From positions 19,628-50,139 of the forward strand of contig MLAK01000888.1 of assembly GCA_001839685.1 (NCBI GenBank): DNA of 30,512 nucleotides, in the 5' to 3' direction. Shown here piece by piece: positions 1 through 11,300 of the stretch. Each line of letters begins with the position of its first letter. Positions within the stretch are counted from its first letter, which is position 1. The notes beneath the pieces are model-generated. The model made no database searches, was not told the DNA's origin, and saw nothing but the letters and a program-made list of their open reading frames with translations. The translations under genes and the position numbers were made by a program. This DNA is from Tritrichomonas foetus. Lineage: Eukaryota > Parabasalia > Tritrichomonadida > Tritrichomonadidae.

Positions 1-616
1 TATCTTTATCTTTCTTATCTTTGTCTTTATCTTTATCTTTCTTATCTTTTTCTTTCTTATCTTTATCTTTTTTATCTTTTTCTTTCTTATCTTTATCTTT
101 TTTATCTTTATCTTTCTCATCTTTATCTTTCTCATTTTTATCTTTGTCTTTCTCATTTTTATCTTTGTCTTTCTCATTTTTATCTTTGTCTTTCTCATTT
201 TTATCTTTTTCTTTCTTATCTTTATCTTTCTCTTTTTCTTTCTTATTTTTATTTTTCTCTTTGTCTTTCTTATCTTTGTCTTTTTTATCTTTATCTTTTT
301 CATCTTTATCTTTTTTATCTTTCTTCTTATCATTGTCTTTCTTATCTTTATCTTTTTTATCTTTATCTTTCTCATTTTTATCTTTCTTCTTATCTTTATC
401 TTTCTTATCTTTTTCTTTCTTATCTTTATCTTTCTTATCTTTATCTTTCTTATCTTTATCTTTTTTATCTTTATCTTTCTCATCTTTATCTTTCTTCTTA
501 TCTTTGTCTTTTTTATCTTTCTTCTTATCTTTGTCTTTCTTATCTTTGTCTTTCTTATCTTTGTCTTTCTTATCTTTATCTTTCTTGTCTTTTTTTATAT
601 CTTTCTTATCTTTGGA
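1..616 (-). repeat. Codon-phased Lys/Asp simple repeat inside the TPR-like gene
   Basis: About 600 bp built from short units of AAA/AAG and GAT/GAC codons, read on the minus strand. Units of KDK, KDKK and KDKD alternate irregularly. Most differences between units are third-position changes (AAA/AAG, GAT/GAC) that keep Lys or Asp, with occasional Glu (GAG) and Asn (AAT). This suggests the amino-acid composition is maintained. The plus-strand reading, a Ser/Leu/Phe protein, is a shadow. Confidence 0.9.
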
Positions 617-1684
617 TTTCATTATATTATGACTCTTTCCTGAAGAAGAATTTGAGTTTGATGATGAATCAAATCTTTTATTACAAGAAAAAGATGGCAT
701 ACTATCATTTAAAAAGTTAGTGTCCCATTTTTTCTCCAATTTATTTTGTAATATGGAAATTTTTTCTTTATACGATAAATCTAGATATATATCTATAGCT
801 TTCCTATAATGATATTTCATTAATTTTTTGGCTTTAAGATTCATATAAATATCACCTATTTCTTCATGAATTATTGCGTCTTCTTCACTTTCATCGCTCA
901 GATTTATCAAATGAAGGAATTCCAGTGACTCGTTATATCGGCTTAGTGAATCTTCAAATGATGATCTTCCTGACAATATTCTTGCCAACACAAGATTTTT
1001 GCGATATTGAATAAGATTATTATCGATTTGTACATTTATAAAGGGAGTAATGGAAATATAAGCTTTATTTATATTTTCTATTTTTTCATTCTTATGATTT
1101 GTTCTTTCATTTGATAAACAAATGTAAGCTTCGGCAGTTTCAACACCAATTCGCATTGATTCTTCTTTATCAAGCCCGACACATTTTTCAATCTCATGAG
1201 CATGAAGAAGGTTTCGAATTGCTGAATGAGTACGATTGTTTTCATTATAAAAAATTCCTATACTCCCATAAGAACTTGCAACTTCTTTTGAGTTTTCACC
1301 AAACATTATAGTTCGAAGTGCTTTTTGTTGAATAAGATATGTTATTCTTTCTGGTGGTTCCAAATCCGTTTTTAATAGGTTATCAAGCATTAATAATTTT
1401 TCATTCGGCTTTGTTCCATCTTTTTGTTCTGGATTTTTTTTGAAGTATGTCTTCGCATAATCACCTGATTTTAGAATTTTACCTTGTCCAGATTTTTCAG
1501 GTACTTTTGAGAGGCGATATGCAGAGCTATCTAATTGTTTTTGATTTAATACTATTTTCTTTTTGATTAGTGTCGATGATTTCTTCTTCTTCATTTGACT
1601 TGTTTGAGCTTCGTTGCGATTTCTCCGATTTGATAAAATTCCATCTCTCATTCGCTTTGGTCGAAAAATTACTTCATCACTCAT
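1..1684 (-). CDS. TPR-like protein with a very long Lys/Asp tail, C-terminus beyond the window
   Basis: The minus-strand frame is open from ATG at 1684 to the left edge, about 561 codons, with an in-frame stop upstream at 1736-1738 and no stop before the edge. The first 80 residues are basic and probably disordered. Residues about 110-310 look like TPR helices: the stretch beginning ALRTIMFGENSKEVASSYGS has the spacing of a kinesin-light-chain/TTC-type TPR. A charged, serine-rich linker follows, and from about residue 355 the protein is almost only Lys and Asp, with some Glu and Asn, for at least 200 residues. TPR blocks of this type occur in ciliary proteins such as TTC23, but I cannot assign an orthologue. 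The gene diverges from the TRRAP-like gene. The frame, the start and the charged tail are clear; the TPR call is moderate and the function is unknown. Confidence 0.75.
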   Translation of the reverse strand, partial: MSDEVIFRPKRMRDGILSNRRNRNEAQTSQMKKKKSSTLIKKKIVLNQKQLDSSAYRLSKVPEKSGQGKILKSGDYAKTYFKKNPEQKDGTKPNEKLLMLDNLLKTDLEPPERITYLIQQKALRTIMFGENSKEVASSYGSIGIFYNENNRTHSAIRNLLHAHEIEKCVGLDKEESMRIGVETAEAYICLSNERTNHKNEKIENINKAYISITPFINVQIDNNLIQYRKNLVLARILSGRSSFEDSLSRYNESLEFLHLINLSDESEEDAIIHEEIGDIYMNLKAKKLMKYHYRKAIDIYLDLSYKEKISILQNKLEKKWDTNFLNDSMPSFSCNKRFDSSSNSNSSSGKSHNIMKSKDKKDIKKDKKDKDKKDKDKKDKDKKDKDKKKDKKDKDKKKDKDEKDKDKKDKDKKDKDKKDKDKKEKDKKDKDKKKDKNEKDKDKKDKDKKDNDKKKDKKDKDEKDKDKKDKDKKDKEKNKNKKEKEKDKDKKEKDKNEKDKDKNEKDKDKNEKDKDKNEKDKDEKDKDKKDKDKKEKDKKDKDKKEKDKKDKDKDKDKKDKD

Positions 1685-1690
1685 CAATGA
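1685..1690 (-). promoter_or_regulatory. Initiator-like TCATTG directly before the start codon
   Basis: On the minus strand TTTCATTG is followed immediately by the ATG at 1684. It resembles the trichomonad initiator core (TCA followed by pyrimidine/T), which in Trichomonas vaginalis lies within a few to about 20 nt of the ATG. Sequence resemblance only. Confidence 0.35.
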
Positions 1691-2359
1691 AAGAAACAAG
1701 AAAAATTCGTTATTTTTTTGAAAACTTCGGAAATATTATCTTGTTATTCCTCAAAGTTTGAAAAGACTGGTCGCACTAATCCGAGCTCTCTCCATTTTTC
1801 TGAAAAAATCAAAACATATACGACTTAACCAGAATGCAAAATTTTCAATCCAAAATCAGGTTATTTTTGCATAATAAGTGTTTTATATTCTTCTCTATCT
1901 GTTAAGTCGTTTAGTAAGTCATTTTTTTGTTTTTATCAAAGATTACGTTTTCTTAATCACTTAAAAATCAATAGGAAAAAACTCTCAATTAATCAGCCAT
2001 CCCAATATTTACATTTGTTTTCAAAATTTAAATCTCATTTCATCAGAATAAAACCCATCACAAAAGATAAGGATTTGAGAATTGAGTGAATTTATAAAAT
2101 GAATCAAACTCAGCGAAACTAGTGAAATATACGGTTATAAACAAAATATGATTATTAGTTCTGGCTAGAAATGCCGAAAATTCAAATGACGTTCTTCTCA
2201 TGAATTAATTGCAGTGAAACCGTTTTTTCATATTTCACAAAGAATTCAATAAATTATAGAAAATTGTGAAAGAGTGAAATTTCTAATTGAATATATTGAC
2301 CTTAAAGAAATCCAATTTGAATACGTAATTGACCTAGTTTGTCAAGGAAGAATCAAGAA
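1685..2359. other. Divergent intergenic region with a nested inverted repeat
   Basis: About 675 bp between divergently transcribed genes, so it should hold both promoters. I see no coding. A perfect 10-bp inverted repeat (ACGACTTAAC at 1820-1829, GTTAAGTCGT at 1901-1910) encloses a second, inner pair of the type ATGCAAAAT/ATTTTTGCAT. These could be paired factor sites or a remnant element. Nothing else stands out from the AT-rich background. Confidence 0.5.
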
Positions 2360-5300
2360 ATGGAGGAACTCATCGCGATTGCTGAACGACAATCCCCCAT
2401 GCCAATCAGAGACGTGACACGATGGATTTACAAAAAAAATGTCGAGTTAGCAAATTCTTCGCCCGAAAAAATCGCGGACTTTTTTTCTGTCGCATTTGAC
2501 TTTATATCTCAGAATTCTGCGAATCACCAACAGCCAGATTGGGACAGATTACGATTTCTATTAATTGTGATGATTATATCGCTTTTTCCAATGTCTGCTA
2601 ACATCCCGCCAATTTCGATTTTAACTGATCACGGTCCTCTTTTCAGTATTCTTCTCGTCTTGCACAGTTTCAGAAACGACCATTCGGAGTTACTTCATCA
2701 GTACATGGAGGCCTTCAATAAAGGTCTTGATACGTTCGATAAAGGTTTTTCAGTCAAATCATTTTATTCGCTTGCACACTGTTATTATCTCCAGGCTCTT
2801 CCCGGCCTTCTGAAAAATCACCTGTCGACAGATAAATTCACAGAGCTATTAAACGTGATATTTGAAACAGTTTCAAAAGTTAAGCCAGAAACAATTAATA
2901 TAAATTTTATTTCATTTACTACTGATATGTTTCGTCAGATTACGCATCACTTAATGAAAAATAATTTGCCTGAAATGACGTCGGATTTTGTGAGAGCTTT
3001 CCGATACATGCTTGAAATATGCTATTCATGTCCAACAATTATTTTATTGAATTTGCTACATCCTTGGTATGCTTTTATTAAATTTATTATGGATCAGAAA
3101 CAACGAAATACTAACGTGAATTATAAAGAACAAATTGAAATATTAACAAGATTTTATGAATCAGTAGCATCAGGAAAATATCACGAACTTCATCGTGGCT
3201 TTCCTTGGTATATTGCAATATTATTTTATGGATGGACTCATGGAAGAAAACAACAAGCTCGCGTATTGTCATTAATTTGCCATGCTTTCCGTTCTGTTTT
3301 ACGCCTTGAAGGAATGAGAGGAGTACGTGAAGCGACTAAAGAAATTCACACATTAATGTATAACCAAAGAACCACTGATGGCTCATGGGCCATTTTTCAC
3401 ATCTTAACAAGTTGCGAATCCACTTTAGCATTAGGAATATCCGATTTAAAAAAGATTCATGGAATAACGATTAAAAAAGGTTCAAAAAACCGAAAAATTA
3501 AACAGAGATGGGTTAAATTTTCTGAACAAATTTTTGAAGAAGATTCCCATTATGAAATTGATAATGAACTCTCTACAAAAATCTATCAAATCGAATTTCC
3601 TGACTTTGAAAGTGCGAAGAAAAATTTTGAAGAACAAATTGCTTTTATTGATACTGGAAAATATCGTTTAATGACTGGAATTACTTTTCAATTTTTGTTT
3701 ATTGAATCAATTTTGGCAGATTTATCAAATGAAGATAATTTTGTATCGTCTGTTGCTTTCCATTACATAACAAAACTGATTAAACTAGGTATAAAATTAA
3801 TGATCATTTCTTCACAACGTTTAATGATGCTTCAATTATTCAATACAAATGAAATTTTGACAAATTATAAAAATCCATCACAGCCAAATACATCTGCTAG
3901 AATTCCAAGCTTTTCAATTATTTGTCAACGTTATATGGAGTTTACTGAAAGAATACCACCAGAATACTATCCACTACTTGCACGTGAAATTGCACAAATG
4001 TTATTTAAAGCTAAGAAAAAAGGTCAAATTTCACTTTTATTTGTTCAATCTTTCTCATTTTTACAACCAGAAAATTCAAATTCAAATATTCCTCCTCAAC
4101 AATCTCTATTTTCACATGTTCTTTGCCAATTAATGGAAATTGCATCAGATAAATTAAATTATTTACTCTCAAATTCTTCTGATGAAGCAAGATTAATTTA
4201 TGAATGGATTATTTTCATTATTCGGCTTGGGAAACCAAATGGAAACAGTTTTTGTCATCCTTCACTTTTTATGTTTTTAAAGAATTACCATAGATTAATT
4301 TCGTCATCTGTTGTTTCAAATATAAAAAAGATTTCCAATCAAACATTTGCTCTAAAAATGATAAAAATTTATTTCAATTCAATAAATGCTGAAACTGAAG
4401 GTGGTAATTCAAACGAAGATGCTGATCATTATAAAATTAGATCAATTCAAAGATTATATGAGGAAATACAACCATATTCAAAAATTGAAGCATTAAAATC
4501 TCTTTTGAAAATTGTTATTCCTGATAAAGATTCAATTAATATTCCAAGTTTACTGAATTTACTTCATGGCTCTTTAATTTCTGGTGATGATGAATTGATT
4601 AGGATCGCTGCTGATTTGTGTCTCAAAATATTTGGTAATAATCGAAAAATTGATAATAATTCGCCTTTTATTATGAATTTGTTTAATTCGTGGTTTGGTG
4701 CACTTTCGAAATTACCTGAAGAATATCTGACAAAGCTTGTAGATAACAAAGTTGATTATGTTCCATCATTTGCAACATCATATCTTAATTCACAAAGGCA
4801 GCCGCAATACCTTTTACCTAATTTAATTCATGATGGAACTGGATTTAATTTAGCTGATATTATTCATGAAGTTACTTTTAATATGACTGATGATAAAGAT
4901 GAACTAATTAATTTATTCACTATTGTTGTTCATTGCTTTGAAATTATAAAGGGGAAATTAGGAAATCAAGAAGCTGGTTTGAAAGAACTCATGAAAACTC
5001 TTTTATCTTTATTGTGCTACTGCTCGAACTTTAATTTCATTAAAGATCAAATTTCGGCGTTTTCAAATGATTTGATTCATTATTTCGCCAAAATTTTTGC
5101 AGAAGGCAAATCCAATTTATTTATTTTAAGCTTAATTTCATTTACAGGAAATAATCGTTCAGAAAATTCCAAATATTCAATTAATTTATGCATATCATTT
5201 TTTGAATATGTGAAAACTTTAGATATTAATATTGATTATTGTCGCGAGACTGTTGATGAAATGATGAATTTCTTTAATCCTAATGTTAGATTGTTTTCCA

Positions 5301-8300
5301 TGCTATCTGGCTTGACACTATTTACACGATTCCTTCCAATGTCTGTTTCATTGCAAACAATTCGGAGCTTTTTAATTTCATCCAATGAATATTATATCTA
5401 TGATATCGAATTTACAGCAATTTTAAATAAAATGTTAAAACAATACTTAAATTCAAAATCTTATGAAGAACAACGTGAATTTGTTCTGGTCATATTTGAT
5501 ATTTTGAGCCAGATACCTTTAAGTTGCAGCCTGGTTCTTTTGAAAAGATTAGGCAAATTAAATATTAAGTTACCCATTTATGATTGTGATGAAATTGATA
5601 AAGGTGGAGATCCTTTATTAGCATTCCAAAGACTTTCTGCTGCACTTGTTTGTGGAGTTGAATGCCCATTGGTATTGAATGATAAAATGAAGAAAATGAT
5701 TCATGATTTTATTACAGCAAAAATTGATAATGCCAACTTTATTGAAAAGCTTGCCAGAAAAATGTCACTATGCATGGCAATAATTAAATCACCAGATGCT
5801 TTTCATATGCTATCATCAGATTCTGCATTCATTAAAAACTTTCTCAGCTTTTACGTAAATACATTATCATCAAGAATTCCATCAATGACAACAAATGCAG
5901 AAAAGGCATTTAAGATATTAATCACACAATATCATGATGATGATTATACATCTCGGCAAATTGAAGAATATTGTAACAGCCCTGAAAAAATATTCAACTT
6001 TTTCTCACCACAACATGAAAGAATTGCTTTTTATAGAAGATTGACAAAAATTATTCCACAAAAAATGCCACCTTCAATTATTATTGAATTTTTCAATTCT
6101 ATTTTCAAATATTGTGAGTATAAAGATTGCAAGAAATTTGCATTAGTATCAAATTTATTGCATTTTGTGAAATATTTAACAATAGAAAGTTTTATTAATT
6201 CAGATCCAGTTCGTTCAATTGTTTTATCACCATGCCAAGATAATAAAGAATTAACATATTTACAAGCATTTATTGAAAAGGTCTTAATTTTATACCAACA
6301 TCAAGAAATTCCATTTAGAGCAATTTTACAAAAGCATGTCAGACGATTTTTGAAGATGTTTCCCCAAGAAACCATTGATTTCATCGTTAAAACTCCATCG
6401 AAAAGCAATCAAAGTATTGCTTTTAATTTCTTAACAGATTTAATCAAAACAGATGATTCACTTTCATTCTTTAATGTATTTATAGCTCATTTTGAAATTA
6501 ATAGGGATTATTCAGCTTATCATCCATCAATGTTTACTGTTTTATTAAAGCTATCAGAAAATCCAAACTTTGCGGAATTGCCTGCATTTCAATCAACACT
6601 TGATACAATAATAGATTCATTTAACAAAAACTTAAATGAAATTGCCAAACGTGGAACAAGACTTTTTACAACAATGATGGAAGTTGGATATGCAGAAATT
6701 AATACTTTCCGGATAAATCCTGATATTCATCGTCTTTTGAACTTCACACAAATATTTAATGTTCCTTCTTTCTGCAACACACATATTTATCGAAGATTTA
6801 TCAGTGTTATCTTTAAGAAGGGCACACAAGAATTCATTTCATCAATTGTTAATTTCATTATGAATACAAAACCATCAATTACCGCAAAAGTTTTTGAGAT
6901 ATTACTTGGCCATGCATTAAAATATTTGAATAAAATAGATGATGACATGCAGAAGATTATTTGGCAGTTTTTGACCAACAAATTTTCTCAGCATTCTTCA
7001 ATATTAACAGCACCTGTCATAGTTTGTATTATTCGATTATTGCCAAAACATTTACCATCACTTTCCGAAGTTAAAGTGTTATTAACTGCTCTACAATCTA
7101 CAATTTCATCACCAGAAACCCATATTGTTTTATATTCGATTAAACTCTCCTGCGAATTCGTAAAATTGAATTTAATGCCTGATGAATTATACTGTCAAAT
7201 AGCACAACAGTTGTTTTCTTACTCAAAATTCTTTGATCAGCCTTATGCAGATCATACTTATAGATTCTTAAATATGAGAAAAGATTTAGCTCCTAAGTTG
7301 CCTGATCGTTTAATTGAAACAATTGCGTTCTTCCCACATGATAAATTCATGTCAATTCGTGAATTAAAACGATTTACAGATATTTTCACTGAAATTCCTC
7401 ATTTATTAGTTGGATTACCATTTTCACTAATTACTACTTTGGCTTTGCATCTTGAATCCAGGCTTTTACAACGAAAAGCAAAAGATGACTATAATGAACT
7501 TGATCCACTTTTCATTTCTGGAATGAAATTCTGTATTATTACAAAACCTCCTGAAATAGAAGTGAGTCGCTTCATTAAAGCTTGTTTTACATTCTTTAAA
7601 TTTATTCTAACTCAATCAAATGTCACAACAATAAATACAGCAAATAACAATAATAAAGAATTTCTCGAAATGTTATTTGAATATTTAATTACAAATGGTT
7701 GCAAAGAATTTCCAACAGATATTTTAGATGATGTTGATCAAAATAATTTCATGAATTATTCATTTGGTTTTGTTTGTTGTGCTTCTAAATATGCGGGTAA
7801 TATTTTAGAAACTAGATATACAAGTTTAATAGAAAAAGCATTGATCTTTGTTCAGGATTCATCACAAACAATTAATTCATTATTTTTACGAACTTTACTT
7901 GAATTTATCAATTCGTCAACAAATCTTGTGAATCTATTTTATCCAGTCATTTGTCAAGAAGTTGATATTTTATTACGTGGATTTAATGACGTTACTCGTG
8001 ATCGAATAATAATTTTATCCAAAGGAATGATTATTGGTGCTGATCCAACCAAGCGCTTAAAACATTTGATAGATTTGTGGTATTTCTTTTCAAAATACTT
8101 TTCACCTAATATTCCTCAACAACATCTTTCAATATCTTCAATGTTTCGGTTTTTAGTTTCATGTACTTGCGATCTTCCTATTCTTGATCAGCCATTTTAT
8201 GTTAAACTCCTTCTTGAGAAGATCAATGAATCAAATGATTATCCATTATACTTTACTTCTGTTTTACCACTTTTAATTGACTCGGAAGAAATTTCAAATA

Positions 8301-11300
8301 CTGTGAAAGAAACTCTTTTTGATGCTTTCCCAATTCTGTTTTCTCAACCTTCACATGATGTATCTGAACGAATGGTCAACTTTTTAGACGAGTATGAGAA
8401 AAAGACAGGTTTGAGTATGAAACATCAAAAAGTTGCTGTGCTATTAGCACAATGCAAATTCTGCAGCCATGCTGATCGAATAATTAATTTGAAGAAAATA
8501 ATGAATACTATCCCAAATATTACATTCGAAGAATTCATTGAGAAATTACCTCTACTGTTTTGGTCCAATGATTATTTAGCAATAACTACATCATTAATTA
8601 CCAGACTCGAGTCTCCAATTTGGTATTCAATCTTTGCATTTTCACCAAAATTGTTCAACATTGCCAGTAAGCTTGCATCTTCTTCATTTACTAAATTCAT
8701 CACAAAAGAAAACGCTGGTAAAGTCAATGAATTCTTTTTAAATATATTGTTACAAAAGCCATCTTACAACTATTCACATGTAACTGAGGCTTTATTAAAT
8801 GCATTTCATAATAATAACATGTTCTTAAGTACAGGTATAGTTGAAAAATCACTTAAATATTCACCTAATCAAGAATTACTCGTCGAATATCTTAATAATG
8901 ATGTAATGCCATCAATTTCCTATTTCATGCCACATATTTTAAATGATTCATTATTCAGTAAACTTCAAAACACAATGTCTCCTGTTGAGGCTTCTGCAGT
9001 TTCATTAACATTTTTAAATGAATACCAAGCAGCTAGTTCAATCTATCAGAATGCTGATAGATCATATTCCAAATTTTTTGAAGTTGCTTCAAATGTAAAT
9101 TCCTGTCTTTTATCAGTTGCAAATGCAGAATCTTCGTTTGAATCATATTTACATGCTCTTTATTCAATTAATCAAGAAAATGATTCAATATTGGCTAAAT
9201 TGAAAAGTGCTGTTGAAGCATTCGAACGAGATTCACCAGATGCAGATGAAATTCTTCTTGAAGCGCAAATGATGAATCTTCGTCAACTCCAAAAACATCG
9301 AAAATATTCACTCTTTGATAAAGAAAAATTCATCACTATTGATAGTACAATTCAGATTCTGAAAAGTCGAATACAAAGTAAACAGCCTTTAATTAGTGTT
9401 ATGGATCTTGCAAGAGAAATAAATCCGACATTCCTAAATATTATTTCGACATTTGATAATTTCTTAGATGGCAATTCTCAATCACAAAGTCCTGCAATTG
9501 TTTCAGATTTTGATGCAGCTGTATTAGTTTCTGGAACAATGTCTGATGATTTCGCCTGTGTTGCAGGAATAACTCCACATGGTCTTTTAGCTGTTGGTAA
9601 GCAACAGATTGATTCATTTATGTTAACAATGTCATTGAAAATCACCGAAAATCAAACAACTGCAAAAGATTGGTGTAAATTTGCGCCTTTTTGCTTTAAT
9701 GTTTTTCTTGCACAGCCTTCATTAGATCTATTTCAGACAACTTTTTGCGTATATTCCCAAATTTTGCTCTCTGCAACACAAATTCCAACAGATAATTCGA
9801 GTTTCTCACAAATAAACTTCATTAAAACCGAAGCAGCTGCACGCTTAATCACATTAATTCGAATTGCGATTGCTAGTGGTGATCCAGAAATGGTCAGCAT
9901 TGTAATCAATTCATCACATCTATTTAGAAAGGAGCACGCTGATATTTGGAAAAATTGGCTGGTTCAAATTATTGGTCTTGCAAATACAGATTGGTTTTGT
10001 TCAATGGTTAGTGATCTCTCTAAAGAAATGTGGTATAGATCATCTTTATATAGTGCCAAACTTGGATGTAAAGAAATTTCGCAATCTTTACAATCTAGAG
10101 CCGAAGTTGGTCCACGTGCAATGATGACGAAACTGGAAGAATCATTTGATGAAATCTTTTCTTTGAATTTCAAAACCCTCTATAAAGAAATTGTTGCAAA
10201 AGATATTGAAAAAGCAATTCAATTCCGAAGTTCAAGGAGAATTCCTGAAACACATTTCGAATTTGCTGCTTTACAACTTAATCTTGATGAATTAAATCAT
10301 ATTAGAGAATATGGACTTGAAGAAACAGGTGAGCTTGCTCGTTCTGAAGAAATTGTTCGAAAAGTGAATTATTCATTACCATTTATTATTCCATTGCGTG
10401 TTGACAATATTCCACAAATCAATATTTTCCGAATTTATGGAAACTTTAGACTCCTATCACCTGACCTTTTAATTTTCTATGCAACAACTTCAACTGTTTC
10501 ACGTCAAGCTTTCTTGATTCAAAGAGCAGATGATTTAGAAAATGGCTTTCCAACTTCAATTGTTTCAATGGCAAACACAACTCTTCTCTTAAAGCAACTA
10601 TTAATGAATTGTTATCAAAGCCGATCAAGGTCCTTAAATTTAAGTGCACAGCCTATTTTTGAAGTAGGCCCTCGTTACATCATGATTCCACTACCTGTTG
10701 ACATTGAATGCTTCTCCACTGCATTTTCTAGCCAAATTGGAATCACACACAACCAATGGCTTGAAAATTATTCATCTGAACAATATTCCAACAACCATTA
10801 TCAAGACTATACCAGCTTTGGTTCTAGTTTTGGCTCAAGTTTTGTTTCTAGTTACATGTCGAGTTATTATGATCATGCAGACGTGAATAATGGTGTACCA
10901 ATGCTGGATGAGAATGCACTAACTAAATATGTGATTCAAAAACTTACAAAGTGTGATTATATTAGATTAAGATTATTCTTATTACGTTCCTTTGCAGCCC
11001 AAGCAGCTGTTAGACATATCTTTAATGCTCCTTATCAGAAAATTGATCGAGTTTTGTTCTCATTAGAGAATGCAGCAACTCCACTCCTTCACAGCGATTT
11101 TAATAAAAAGTTTACAGGTACATTGAATAAGTCAACATTTAGGCTTTCTCCAAATATGATTCATTTATTCAATGGACACTGTAAAGGTGAATTTCTTATA
11201 GGAATGGCAGCTTCAGCTAAAGCATTCTCTTCTCAAATTGAAATTGTACGTGCCTCACTCGAAATTTTAGTCGGTGATCCAACTACAGATATTGGCGAAA

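Noticed and set aside
21..632. Plus-strand 203-residue Ser/Leu/Phe ORF
   Set aside because: It is the antisense reading of the Lys/Asp repeat and starts at TTG; the minus frame joins a longer, diverse coding region.
2339..2359. Seven-codon N-terminal extension of the TRRAP-like protein
   Set aside because: It needs a TTG start; the first ATG at 2360 is in a normal trichomonad-like context. The same reasoning was applied at 20294 and 23187.
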